A stretch of DNA of 64,000 nt from Cryobacterium sp. SO1 (GTDB lineage: Bacteria > Actinomycetota > Actinomycetes > Actinomycetales > Microbacteriaceae). Of the stretch, positions 27,726 to 36,264 are shown in pieces (positions within the stretch are counted from its first letter, which is position 1; each line of letters starts with the position of its first letter). The stretch covers positions 992,001 to 1,056,000 of the forward strand of contig NZ_CP067394.1 in NCBI RefSeq assembly GCF_004210215.2, given 5' to 3'. The translations under genes were made by a program, and so were the position numbers. Below the pieces are notes generated by a model. The model ran no database searches. It saw only the letters and a list, made by a program, of their open reading frames with translations, and was not told the DNA's origin.

Positions 27726-30119
27726 CTACTGGGTGCTGATGTGCAGGTGGTATCCGAACCCCACCGAACCGAACGGTGCGATGATCGCGCCGTCAGGCCG
27801 GATGGTGAACGGCCGGCCGCGCTGTGTCGTCGTCTGCAACTCGAACTCAGGCGCCCAGCCGGCGGGTAGGAAGGCTCCGACGGAGCCCATCGGACCTTCG
27901 TAGCCGCCGCGGAGGAGCACACCGCCGTCAGGCCGCATCGCTGCTTGCGCAGGGCCGCCGTGGTTCTCGAGGTCGTACGCGGGTGCCGCGGCGAAGTCGC
28001 CGTGCACGAACCCGGGTTGCAGCTCCAGCGTCAGCCATGTGAGCGGGAAGTTGGCTTCTTCCCAACGGACCCCGTCAAAAGCGATACCGGACCCGGAGAG
28101 GGCGCCGGCACCGTGGATGAGGGCAACCTGCGAATCTGTCGATGGATCGATGACGAAGACACCATCACGGGAGCTGGAATGTGTGCTCTCTGCTGGACCC
28201 CAGCCGTCCGCCAACCACTGTGTGGCCGGGTCGTAGCTGCCGCGGCCGAAGCCGTAACCAAGTCCCAGGCTGTCGCGCCCGGTACCGCCGCGGCCGTCGT
28301 CAGGGTTCTCCTCCCCGGCGCCCACGAGGAGCGACAGGGATGCGAGGCTGACGCCGTAACCGCCGCGGTAGCCGTCTGCGGGGAAGGTGCTTCCAGCGCT
28401 CGGATACGGCTGGCCGGCCATCACGTGACCCTCGGTGTCGATGGTGAGGACGGTGTGCCCGAAGTGGGAGCCGTCGCTGGTGTTGATCACACGTGCCACA
28501 ACCATCCACATCCGGCCAGGCCGGTACTGCGGGTCGAGCTGGATGAGCGGGACGTCCCAGCTGTCGATGCTTGTCGACTCAAGGATCCCTGGCGCCGTGA
28601 CCCACCCAGCACTGGTGCTGGCCGCCGTCGCCGTACCGAAGAGGTCCGACTGGTAAATCAGCCACGGTGCTTTCGGTTCGGTGACCGGCTGGTCACCGAG
28701 AAACTCACCGAGGATCACGAAGGACCCGGACGGATCCGGGATCAGTAGCACCCGGCTTTCGCGCTGAGGGTAGTAGCTGTGGTGGTACAGGTAAGCCTCG
28801 GTGGAGAGGGCGGTGGAGCCTTCAAGGGTTACGAAGGCCCGCCCGCTGACGTAACCCGGGTCGATGACGCCCCAGACAGCGGAGCCGCCACCGCCCGTGC
28901 TTCCAACAGATCCGGTCGACGCCTCCGACTCGGCGCGGGCAGCGTCCGGCTCGATGTATCGACGCGGAACCTTGAAAGGGTCGAACCCATCCCAAGTGGT
29001 CAGGGTCGGCTGGACCGTCAGGCTGACGGAATCGGTGTGGTCACCATCGACGCCGACGACGCGGCAGAGGTGCTTCCCATCCTCAACTCCGTTCTTGCCT
29101 GTCACCCAGACGTGGGCGAAGTCGCCCGGCGTGATGTCGGAGATTCGGTCGAGTTTGAGCTTGAGTGACCAGGTGCTCATCGTGGCGGAGGTGTCCGCGA
29201 CTGCCTGCACGGTGTGGCTGAGCAGGACTGCTTGATCTTCGACGTCGAAGCTTTGGTCGCCTTCAAGCAGCGGGTAGCCGTCAGAGAGGAGCAGTTCGTT
29301 GGTGCCAGTCGCCATCCCTTGGGTGTCGTCGGTTCCTGCTCCACGGGCCCAGATTCGGGTGGTGATGGCGGTGCCGTCCTGGTCGACGCCAAGGCCGGTG
29401 ACTGGGCCCTGTTCGACCGTCAAGTCCAGGGTGTGGGGCTCGCCGGCTTGCATGAGCAGCGGAGCTGCTCTCGTCCCCGCGCGGTGCACCCAGTGGATGC
29501 GGCTCTGGGTATCGTCGGTGAACTCGGGCTCGAACGCCTGGTCGGGTCCGCCTTCGACATCGGTGAGCTGATGCAGGCGGGTGGCGATGCTTGCCAGGTC
29601 TTTGCCTGCGTAGGTGCGTGTTGCGGCGCCCGTCTCCCCGTCGGGGCTGGTGGTGATCGACACCATCCGGCCTTGCTCGTGGACATTGTCCATGCCGTTG
29701 CGGATGAGCTGCCGTGCGATCCCCGCAAGCGTGGTGCCAGAGATCGTGTGTGTGTCGGTCTTCGGCTTCTGCCAGGCACGCTCGAAGTCGCGGGAGAAGA
29801 CCTTGACCCATTCGAGGTAGCCCCACAGCCCGATCGCGGAGAGGGAGACGCTGGCATCGTCATCGGTGAATGTGCGGGACGTGATGTGGCCGGCTTCAAT
29901 GATGCGGTCGCCTTCGACGAACGCGAGGCCGTGCTTTTTCGGCATGGTGCAGGAGCGCACCGCGCGCGCGTCGATGTCATAGGACCCGACCCGCACGTCG
30001 ACGCTGAGGGTGCCGTACTTGTTGAGGCGCGTTGACCACTTGATGTTCGACGGGTCGAGCTCGTAGAGCACCGCGCCGGTCGTCATCTGGAAGGCCAGGA
30101 TCCGCTTGGTTAGTGCCAT
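27726..30119 (-). CDS. Minor tail protein, Gp37-like (tail tip)
   Basis: A 797-residue protein. The N-terminal third starts MALTKRILAFQMTTGAVLYE and contains IKWSTRLNKYGTLSVDV and GDRIIEAGHIT, features of the siphovirus Gp37/ReqiPepy6-type tail proteins that follow the distal tail gene. The C-terminal third is Gly-rich with repeated SLGLGYG and GGYGVSLASLSL segments, resembling a fibre domain. ATG 30119 fits this family; the longer upstream frame overlaps the distal tail gene. It overlaps that gene by 10 bp. Confidence 0.75.
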   Translation of the reverse strand: MALTKRILAFQMTTGAVLYELDPSNIKWSTRLNKYGTLSVDVRVGSYDIDARAVRSCTMPKKHGLAFVEGDRIIEAGHITSRTFTDDDASVSLSAIGLWGYLEWVKVFSRDFERAWQKPKTDTHTISGTTLAGIARQLIRNGMDNVHEQGRMVSITTSPDGETGAATRTYAGKDLASIATRLHQLTDVEGGPDQAFEPEFTDDTQSRIHWVHRAGTRAAPLLMQAGEPHTLDLTVEQGPVTGLGVDQDGTAITTRIWARGAGTDDTQGMATGTNELLLSDGYPLLEGDQSFDVEDQAVLLSHTVQAVADTSATMSTWSLKLKLDRISDITPGDFAHVWVTGKNGVEDGKHLCRVVGVDGDHTDSVSLTVQPTLTTWDGFDPFKVPRRYIEPDAARAESEASTGSVGSTGGGGSAVWGVIDPGYVSGRAFVTLEGSTALSTEAYLYHHSYYPQRESRVLLIPDPSGSFVILGEFLGDQPVTEPKAPWLIYQSDLFGTATAASTSAGWVTAPGILESTSIDSWDVPLIQLDPQYRPGRMWMVVARVINTSDGSHFGHTVLTIDTEGHVMAGQPYPSAGSTFPADGYRGGYGVSLASLSLLVGAGEENPDDGRGGTGRDSLGLGYGFGRGSYDPATQWLADGWGPAESTHSSSRDGVFVIDPSTDSQVALIHGAGALSGSGIAFDGVRWEEANFPLTWLTLELQPGFVHGDFAAAPAYDLENHGGPAQAAMRPDGGVLLRGGYEGPMGSVGAFLPAGWAPEFELQTTTQRGRPFTIRPDGAIIAPFGSVGFGYHLHISTQ

Positions 30120-30892
30120 GTGGAGGTGCCCTTCAAGATCAGCTGCGGGTTGGTGGCGTCTACGCCGAATAGGTCGAATGCGGCGCTCTGGCCGGGCAGT
30201 ACGCGCGTCCATTCGCGGGTGGTGAGCCCGGCGGCCAGGTTGAATCCCGCGTGCGTTACGCGGCCCGTGGTGACGTCTATGACGAGCGGTGCCGCCGTGC
30301 CGTCGAAGCTGGTGGTGTATGCGAGGACGGCGCCTGTCAGGGTCTCGGTGATCGTGAACCCGTGGGGGAAGACGCCGGCGACCTGAAAAACCAGTCGTCC
30401 GGTGGCGGTGCCCGTGTTGGTCCATGAGTACGGCCATACAGCGACGAGCTCCGGAACGCCCAACTTGAGGGGGTCCGGCGCGATCATGTCGAAGCTGAAG
30501 CTGACATCGGTTTCACCGGTGAGCTTTACGTCGGCAACCTCGTCGAGGTAGACGGGGAGGTGCATGGTGAGGTTGAGGTCGGTGTTGTGCACGGTGAGCA
30601 CGCCGGCCTCACCGTCGGCCAGATCTGCGACCGCGTCCAGCATGAACCGGGCAGCTTGTGCACGGGTCGGGAACGTCGCCTCACCAGTCGCGGAGACCAG
30701 ACGTGCCCCGCGGTAACCGCGCTCGGCGAAGTCGCCTGGCGCGTTCAATCGCGGGGTGGACATGCGGCGGATTGACCCTCCGCCGTCCCAGCCGTCCAGC
30801 CCCGTGAGCACAATGTCGACGGCCGGGTCCAGGCCGTAGCTTGCGCCTGTGGTGAGGGTCAGACCTGCAACCAGGCCGTCGACTGTGCTCAT
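30110..30892 (-). CDS. Distal tail protein (Dit-like)
   Basis: A 260-residue protein between the tape measure and the Gp37-like gene, the usual place for Dit. It has the N-terminal beta barrel pattern (TGASYGLDPAVDIVLTGLDG), a central RGARLVSATGEATFPTRAQA and a DVSFSFDMIAPDPLKLG segment that is frequent in Dit proteins, followed by a C-terminal galectin-like beta domain. It would form the hexameric hub at the tail tip. Confidence 0.7.
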   Translation of the reverse strand: MSTVDGLVAGLTLTTGASYGLDPAVDIVLTGLDGWDGGGSIRRMSTPRLNAPGDFAERGYRGARLVSATGEATFPTRAQAARFMLDAVADLADGEAGVLTVHNTDLNLTMHLPVYLDEVADVKLTGETDVSFSFDMIAPDPLKLGVPELVAVWPYSWTNTGTATGRLVFQVAGVFPHGFTITETLTGAVLAYTTSFDGTAAPLVIDVTTGRVTHAGFNLAAGLTTREWTRVLPGQSAAFDLFGVDATNPQLILKGTSTWH

Positions 30893-30894
30893 GA

Positions 30895-33060
30895 TTAGAA
30901 CCGCTTCTTCCGTGCGTTGGCGGTGGAGATCTTCTGCGCGAGCAGCGTCTCGTCCATTCCCGCGGAGGGGTGAATTTCGAAGGTGTCGCCGGTGCCGGAC
31001 TGTCCGCCTTCGGCGGAGCGGGCCGGTGCGATCGCACTTGACTGCACGGTCGGGATGGTCACCAGCGACTGCATGGATTTCTCGATCAGGTCCTTCTTGG
31101 AGGAAGTACCGCCGAGAAAACCGTCTCCGGTGTGCTCACCCAGGCGGAAGAAGACCCGCGACGGTGAGTGGATGTCCAACGCCTCGGCGAACGGGGCCGT
31201 GACCCAGGAAGGGAGCAGGTCACCGAAGAAGCTGGTGACTTTTCCGCCCATGGCCTTGAGACCGTCGAGCAGGCCACCGAGGATGTTGGAGCCCCAGGAC
31301 TTCGCGGTTTCGACCAGGCCCACGAAGAATCCGCCGATGCTGTTGCCCATACCGAACACGAAGCCGAGCACGTTGCCGACTCCGGTTGAGATGCCGCTGA
31401 TGATCCCGTTCCAGATGCCCGAGATGAAGTTCGAGACGTTCGTCCAGACGGTGCTGGTGAACGCCATGATCTGGTCCCAGTGGGAGATGATGATGCCTAC
31501 CGGGTGCACGGCCATGAAGATCGCAACGATGGCATCCCAAGCGGCTTTCAGAAAGGCGCCGATCGCGCCCCAGATCACTGCGGCGGTGTCAAGGATTCCC
31601 TGCCAGATGGTGCCGAACCAGATGGACAAACCTGTCAGGCCGTCAAAAATCCAGTCGATAAACCCGGCAAGGGTGGTCTTGATGAACGCAATTACGATGT
31701 CCCAGTTGACGACCAGGGCCACGATGGCCGCGATGATGAGCAGGACCCCGATCACGACCAGGCCAAGTGGCGACGCGACGAATGCCGCCGTAGTCGCCCA
31801 CGTAGCGGAGGCCCAGGCGACCATCGCCGGCACCAAAGCTGTCAGGACGACGCCGGCTAGGACGCCGATGATCCAGGTGTGGTCGGAGATGAACCCGATG
31901 ATTGAGGAGACGGCCGGCAGGAGCGGGGTGATTGCGTCCGTCATCAGCTTCTGCAGCCCGCGTGTCACACCGGAGATGCTGGCGGCAGCTCCGCCGCCCA
32001 TGGTCTTGTCTAGCTCTGCGGCCGTGCCGGCGAAGTCCTTCATCCCGTCTGCACCGCCGTCGAGAGACGTCAGGAACTTCGGGATTTGGTCGATACCCAT
32101 GTCCTCCATCGGGGCTCCGAAGAGTGCGATGGAGGCTTGGGCCCGTGCTGCCGGGTCTTCGATTTTGAGTAGTGCTGCGGCGGTCGTGCTTAGAGCTTCC
32201 GCCGCTGCCGGTCCGCCGCCGGCGATATCTGATGCCATCTGACTGGCGTTCAAGCCGATCGATTCGAACGCTGCGATGGAGGATGCCGAGCCGTCGGTGG
32301 CGAGGATCGTGAATTCCTTGAGCGCGTCACCGGTCTTGTCCATGCCGACGGCGCCGGTCTGGCTCGCGGCCACCAACAGGCTCATAGACTGGGCGCCCGT
32401 CAGCCCGAGGTTGGCGAAGTGCTTGCTGTACTCGTCGACCATTGGTGCGAATTCACCGCGCATCGCGGACGGGACACGCTGGGCCGACGCCGTCATCAAG
32501 TCGAACGCCTGGTCGGCGTTTGTCGCCAGGCCGGAGTCGATGAGTACTCCGACGCCGTTGACAGCTTCGGACACATCGGTGTCAAACGCTGACGCGAAGC
32601 TCATAGCTTTTGCGGTGGTTCCTTCGAGTGCGCTCTCGCCGATCTTGCCGGTCTTGACGAGCGTGGATGCGACCGCGTCAATGCCGGCGTTCACGTCGCC
32701 CATCGACTCGCCGTAGTTCGACGTGTACAGCTGGCCGGCGATCTTCCCGTACTTGGCGGACTCAGCCGGCGAAAGACCCAGCTGGGCCGTCAGCTTGTTG
32801 TTGCCGCTTTCAGCGTCCATGGACGCGTTGAACCCGGCCATGACAGCTGCGCCGATTGCGATCGCGCCAGCCGCGGCGACGAGCTTCCCCTTCGCCGCGA
32901 ACTTGGACCCGAACCCTTGGCCGGCGCTGTCGCCGGCACGCTCGCCGGCCTGGCGTGCAGGCACCCCGAACTGCTGGCCGATCGACTGTTCGATCCCCTC
33001 AAATGAAGGGATGACGTGCAGGTATACCGTAGCGATATCGATCTTGTTGGTCTCGGCCAT
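30895..33060 (-). CDS. Tail tape measure protein
   Basis: A 721-residue protein, short for a tape measure, so a tail of roughly 100 nm would be expected. It begins NKIDIATVYLHVIPSFEGIE, a common tape-measure start, followed by helical Ala-rich stretches and hydrophobic segments at about 390-450 and 460-500. It has no visible peptidase or transglycosylase domain. It follows the tail chaperones as in most siphoviruses. Confidence 0.88.
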   Translation of the reverse strand: MAETNKIDIATVYLHVIPSFEGIEQSIGQQFGVPARQAGERAGDSAGQGFGSKFAAKGKLVAAAGAIAIGAAVMAGFNASMDAESGNNKLTAQLGLSPAESAKYGKIAGQLYTSNYGESMGDVNAGIDAVASTLVKTGKIGESALEGTTAKAMSFASAFDTDVSEAVNGVGVLIDSGLATNADQAFDLMTASAQRVPSAMRGEFAPMVDEYSKHFANLGLTGAQSMSLLVAASQTGAVGMDKTGDALKEFTILATDGSASSIAAFESIGLNASQMASDIAGGGPAAAEALSTTAAALLKIEDPAARAQASIALFGAPMEDMGIDQIPKFLTSLDGGADGMKDFAGTAAELDKTMGGGAAASISGVTRGLQKLMTDAITPLLPAVSSIIGFISDHTWIIGVLAGVVLTALVPAMVAWASATWATTAAFVASPLGLVVIGVLLIIAAIVALVVNWDIVIAFIKTTLAGFIDWIFDGLTGLSIWFGTIWQGILDTAAVIWGAIGAFLKAAWDAIVAIFMAVHPVGIIISHWDQIMAFTSTVWTNVSNFISGIWNGIISGISTGVGNVLGFVFGMGNSIGGFFVGLVETAKSWGSNILGGLLDGLKAMGGKVTSFFGDLLPSWVTAPFAEALDIHSPSRVFFRLGEHTGDGFLGGTSSKKDLIEKSMQSLVTIPTVQSSAIAPARSAEGGQSGTGDTFEIHPSAGMDETLLAQKISTANARKKRF

Positions 33061-33069
33061 GGGCGCGCC

Positions 33070-33633
33070 TTACTGTTCGGTTGTGGTTTCGTCGTGCTGG
33101 CGCTGGGCGCGCCGGGCCACGGCCTCTTCATGCCGCTTCACGCGGTCGTAGATAGCGTCGGTTTGGATTTCGACCTCGTACCGGCCGCGCGGTGGTTCAG
33201 CCGGCTTCGGCTGGTTCCGGTTCTTGGAGCCGTCCACGGATCCTTGCCAGTTGGCGATCGCCTGCTGGTGGTGCATTGCGACCATCAGCTGCTGGTCATC
33301 GGTCCAGGCCCAGCGGCCGCCGATTTCCCGCTTGTACATGCATCCGTTGGGGAGCAGGTCTATGAGCTCGGCTGCGTACCAAAGCGGCAGGGCACCCGAG
33401 AGGACGTCGTTCACCGTCACGCCGTAGAACCGGCGGAGGTCGAGGTCAACTGCGATCGGGTGATGCCGCAGGAGGAAGCGGCAGCTGCCTATTTTTTTGC
33501 TTCCTGACTCGCCTGCACAACCGCCATCAGCTCGGGAAGTTCGTTCAGCGGCAGGTGCCCGATGACACGGCCGAACTGCTCTTCTCCGAAAATCGCGAGG
33601 AAGCCCTTGGCGATGTGGTTGTTCTCGAAGCAC
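33070..33633 (-). CDS. Tail assembly chaperone, frameshifted C-terminal part (GT product)
   Basis: This frame has no start of its own; it is reached by a -1 ribosomal shift on seven A residues at 33492-33498. The authentic coding part begins about 33491 and reads GSCRFLLRHHPIAVDLDLRR, then a domain ending HDETTTEQ. The part upstream of the slip site is an out-of-frame shadow of the first chaperone. The fused G-T protein aids tape measure folding and tail tube assembly. Confidence 0.75.
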   Translation of the reverse strand: MLREQPHRQGLPRDFRRRAVRPCHRAPAAERTSRADGGCAGESGSKKIGSCRFLLRHHPIAVDLDLRRFYGVTVNDVLSGALPLWYAAELIDLLPNGCMYKREIGGRWAWTDDQQLMVAMHHQQAIANWQGSVDGSKNRNQPKPAEPPRGRYEVEIQTDAIYDRVKRHEEAVARRAQRQHDETTTEQ

Positions 33634-33809
33634 AGCTGGGCGTTGAGGTCCCAGAGCGCCATGTCGAGGGTCAGGTTGTGGCCGCGGAACACGACGGGGA
33701 TGACAGGTGCGGCGGTGGCCGGCGCTTTATGGTCGGTGGGCAGGGCTGCTCCGAGGGATGCCGCGTATTCGCGGGTGGTCTCGGGCTGGGGTGCAATGGG
33801 AAACGACAT
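33489..33809 (-). CDS. Tail assembly chaperone (G product)
   Basis: A 106-residue protein starting MSFPIAPQPETTREYAASLG and ending ASQEAKK. GAAAGG precedes the start. It lies between the major tail protein and the tape measure. The last codons GCA AAA AAA TAG form an A-AAA-AAA slippery heptamer at which a -1 shift yields the longer product. No sequence homology is claimed; the call rests on position and the slip site. Confidence 0.8.
   Translation of the reverse strand: MSFPIAPQPETTREYAASLGAALPTDHKAPATAAPVIPVVFRGHNLTLDMALWDLNAQLCFENNHIAKGFLAIFGEEQFGRVIGHLPLNELPELMAVVQASQEAKK
33492..33498 (-). promoter_or_regulatory. Programmed -1 frameshift site in tail chaperone gene
   Basis: Seven consecutive A residues on the minus strand, immediately before the TAG stop. 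The -1 frame is open for about 140 codons beyond, and the frame arithmetic matches a -1 shift exactly. Confidence 0.75.
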
Positions 33810-33903
33810 GGGCGATGTGCCTTTCAGGGTTGGGATACTGCTGGGTGGCGATGTGATGGAAGGCGGGCGCGAGACATCGCCGAACTCGCGCCCGCCGGCT
33901 TGG

Positions 33904-34455
33904 TTACGCCGCGGCTACTGCGAGGGCGGCGTCGTTGGTGAGGGTGTAGATCGCTCCGTAGGACGTGATCGTGAACTCGAAGATGGTTTCCTTGTCGGCC
34001 TTCTGGACGACAGTTCCGCGCTCTGTGACCTCACCGCGGGTGATGACCGTCCGGGTGTGAATGTCGACGTCGTAGTCTTCGATCACGAACACTCGCTCGT
34101 CGGAGACGAACTTCTCCTTGTTGTCGATCCGGGTGACACCGGCTGTCGTGGTGACGACTGCCGCCGGGTACATGAGGCCGTTGGTGATCGCGTTCGTCTC
34201 GGAGCAGACGATCTTCACGGTCTGCTTGCCGCCGGTGATTTTGGTGCGGGCGATCCGGAAGCCGTTGTGAACCCGGACTTCGACGGTCTCGGGCTCGCCT
34301 TCGAACTCGATGCCGTCCTCGCCGAGCAGGCCGGCGTCTGCGTACGGCGCGGCAAGCGCGGCCAGGTCGTCGGGGAGTTCGGTGCCCTTAGGGGCAACCC
34401 AAACGGTCGCCTCCTCGTCACCGTAAATGCGGATGTTGGAGTCGTTCTTAGCCAT
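33904..34455 (-). CDS. Major tail (tube) protein
   Basis: A 183-residue protein starting at ATG 34455 (MAKNDSNIRIYGDEEATVWV). It is a single beta-rich domain with TVEVRVHNGFRIARTKITGG and IFEFTITSYGAIYTLTNDAA, typical of tube proteins of actinobacterial siphoviruses. The longer upstream frame is Pro/Gln-rich and overlaps the next gene, so it is discarded. It lies directly before the chaperones. Confidence 0.82.
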   Translation of the reverse strand: MAKNDSNIRIYGDEEATVWVAPKGTELPDDLAALAAPYADAGLLGEDGIEFEGEPETVEVRVHNGFRIARTKITGGKQTVKIVCSETNAITNGLMYPAAVVTTTAGVTRIDNKEKFVSDERVFVIEDYDVDIHTRTVITRGEVTERGTVVQKADKETIFEFTITSYGAIYTLTNDAALAVAAA

Positions 34456-34675
34456 TTGAGGCTTCCTGTTCCCCGGCAGCGCCGGTGGTTGTTGGTACTG
34501 CGGTTGGGGTGGTCTTGGCAGGCTGGGCGGCCTTTGCGTGCGGTGCCGGGTCAGCAATCCGGGCGTAGCCCTGGTAGAGGTACTCGCGGCATTGCGCGTC
34601 GCTCACCTCGTGTGTTTCGCCAGCTGCGTATGCGACGCCCGGAAGGCTGACGCGGGTGTTGAAGGTGAGCCTCAT
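34448..34675 (-). CDS. Small phage structural-region protein, 75 aa
   Basis: Starts at ATG 34675 (MRLTFNTRVSLPGVAYAAGE). The first 45 residues resemble small connector-associated proteins (HEVSDAQCREYLYQGYARIA), and the rest is a Thr/Ala/Pro linker. It overlaps the major tail start by 8 bp and the terminator gene by 4 bp. Its role is unknown. Confidence 0.6.
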   Translation of the reverse strand: MRLTFNTRVSLPGVAYAAGETHEVSDAQCREYLYQGYARIADPAPHAKAAQPAKTTPTAVPTTTGAAGEQEASNG

Positions 34676-35052
34676 TCGGCGCGCCTGCCTCTCGTGTGGA
34701 CTGCGATGGTCTGCGTGTAGCGGTGACTGGTGCTGCGCGGGTCCGGCAGTGACGCCGGTCCTGCCGTCTCGACTACCTTGTAGACGCGAGGGTCTGTGGT
34801 GAGCCGGCGGGGGAGCTGGGCGAGGTGTTCGCGTACCTCTGCGGCAAGCTGGTAGGCCTGCTCTGGCGTGGCGTCGTAGCATTCGACAACGAGGATCGGG
34901 TTATCACTGACGCGTGAGGCCAGGACACCGCCGGTCCGATGCACGACGATGAAGCGGCTTCCGAATTCGGGCGGCCGGTCAGCTGCTGGCGCGTCGGTGA
35001 AGTGAGCGTTGAGGTCGTCGATTACTTCGGATTCCATGTCGTAGAACCTCAC
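34672..35052 (-). CDS. Tail terminator-like protein
   Basis: A 126-residue protein (MRFYDMESEVIDDLNAHFTD). PPEFGSRFIVVHRTGG and NPILVVECYDATPEQAYQLA fit the alpha/beta fold of tail terminator proteins that cap the tube and join it to the head. Its position between the HK97 gp10-like protein and the major tail protein is as expected. It overlaps its neighbours by 4 bp each side. Confidence 0.7.
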   Translation of the reverse strand: MRFYDMESEVIDDLNAHFTDAPAADRPPEFGSRFIVVHRTGGVLASRVSDNPILVVECYDATPEQAYQLAAEVREHLAQLPRRLTTDPRVYKVVETAGPASLPDPRSTSHRYTQTIAVHTRGRRAE

Positions 35053-35312
35053 GAGCTGCGGCCTGCGTCGATGGCCCGCGTCAGCGCGCGGTTCTCGGCT
35101 TCTGCTTTCTTCGCCTCATCGGTAGCGCTGTACACGGACGAGACCGCACGCGACTTCCCGCGGCGGGTGCTGACCTCGAACCCGGGCCCGGCAACCTGTG
35201 CAATACGGTGAGCGATAGCGTCAACCGAGCCGAGCATCCACGCGCCTTTTGCGACAGCGCCGATCCCCTTGTTGTTCATGTCGATCCTGGATGAGGAGCG
35301 TGATCTTGCCAT
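35049..35312 (-). CDS. HK97 gp10-like head-tail joining protein
   Basis: An 87-residue basic protein with RIAQVAGPGFEVSTRRGKSR, the typical segment of this neck family. It overlaps the tail terminator start by 4 bp. Confidence 0.65.
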   Translation of the reverse strand: MARSRSSSRIDMNNKGIGAVAKGAWMLGSVDAIAHRIAQVAGPGFEVSTRRGKSRAVSSVYSATDEAKKAEAENRALTRAIDAGRSS

Positions 35313-35318
35313 TCGGTT

Positions 35319-35654
35319 CTAGCCTCGGAATCTGGTGAGCTTGAGGACGGTGTGCGCCAGGCTGTCCACCGGCGCCGGCCACCGCTGCGGGTCGGTGAAG
35401 ACCTGGTACGCGATCCCGCCGTGTGTGACCCGGTCGCCGTAGGCCACGTCGGCGCTGAACGGGCCGATGGCTGTGGCGTCCGTGCGAAGGTCTTCGCGCC
35501 CGTCGTTCGGGGTTGCTGTGCTGTCCTCAGGCTGGAAGAGCCATCCTGGTGAACGGTGCGATCGCGCGGCGGCCCAGTCACGCTGCTCGCTTCCGCGTTG
35601 GCGGATGACCGGGGCGCGTGTCACGCCCAAGGTGACGCGGGTCAACAGCCCCAT
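35319..35654 (-). CDS. Head closure-like protein
   Basis: A 111-residue protein starting at ATG 35654 (MGLLTRVTLGVTRAPVIRQR) and ending HTVLKLTRFRG. The segment YGDRVTHGGIAYQVFTDPQR reads like the small barrel of head closure proteins. Its start overlaps the stop of the adaptor gene by one base. The function rests mainly on gene order. Confidence 0.6.
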   Translation of the reverse strand: MGLLTRVTLGVTRAPVIRQRGSEQRDWAAARSHRSPGWLFQPEDSTATPNDGREDLRTDATAIGPFSADVAYGDRVTHGGIAYQVFTDPQRWPAPVDSLAHTVLKLTRFRG

Positions 35655-36181
35655 CAGCTCACCGACCCGAGCCGGTAGGGCGTCAGCCCGACCTTCTCGT
35701 GGGCCATGAGGACGAGCCCGCCGGAGACGCCCGGTGCGACGAGTGAGTGGCCGATGTTGACGGCGCCCATCGCGACCCGGGTGTGAGCTTCTGGGCTGGC
35801 GGCGGCGCGTGCGACCATCGCGAGGATGATCTCCACCACGACCGGGGCCGAGTCGTAACCGTGCGTCAGCGTGATCCGCACCCCGCGGAGGCGTGTTGTC
35901 CACCGTTGCCCGGCGGGTAGGCGGGCGAATCCTGCCGCGCTCCATTCGAGTGTCTCCGGGTCGATCACCTGGTCGCCGTTCATCACGGCCGAGATATCGG
36001 TGATGTAGGCGGAAGGAATGAACTGGGTGCCCGCGCCGGAGCCGTCGAGGATGAGGGTCTCCGTGATGGACGGGGCAATGTGCCAACCGCACTCATCTCG
36101 TACCGACCGTTCGCCGGCTTCCAGCAGTTCGCTGTTGCGGTCGTTGCTGGGCGTTGGCAGCAGGGTTTCGTAGGTCTGCAC
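35654..36181 (-). CDS. Head-tail adaptor (gp6-like connector)
   Basis: A 175-residue mostly helical protein (MQTYETLLPTPSNDRNSELL). Located immediately after the major capsid gene, as connector proteins are. RGVRITLTHGYDSAPVVVEI and IILAMVARAAASPEAH are common in actinophage gp6-type adaptors. Confidence 0.65.
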   Translation of the reverse strand: MQTYETLLPTPSNDRNSELLEAGERSVRDECGWHIAPSITETLILDGSGAGTQFIPSAYITDISAVMNGDQVIDPETLEWSAAGFARLPAGQRWTTRLRGVRITLTHGYDSAPVVVEIILAMVARAAASPEAHTRVAMGAVNIGHSLVAPGVSGGLVLMAHEKVGLTPYRLGSVS

Positions 36182-36213
36182 GGTGGCTCCTTGTGCTGAA
36201 AAGTTGGGGTGAC

Positions 36214-36243
36214 CGGCGGGCGCTCGGGTGGGAGCGCCCGCCG
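36214..36243. terminator. Intrinsic terminator after major capsid gene
   Basis: CGGCGGGCGCT and AGCGCCCGCCG form an 11-bp perfect stem with an 8-nt loop. It lies 21 bp beyond the capsid stop and may attenuate transcription so that capsid mRNA exceeds connector mRNA. Confidence 0.65.
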
Positions 36244-36264
36244 TTCAGAGGTGGTGCGGTGGTG

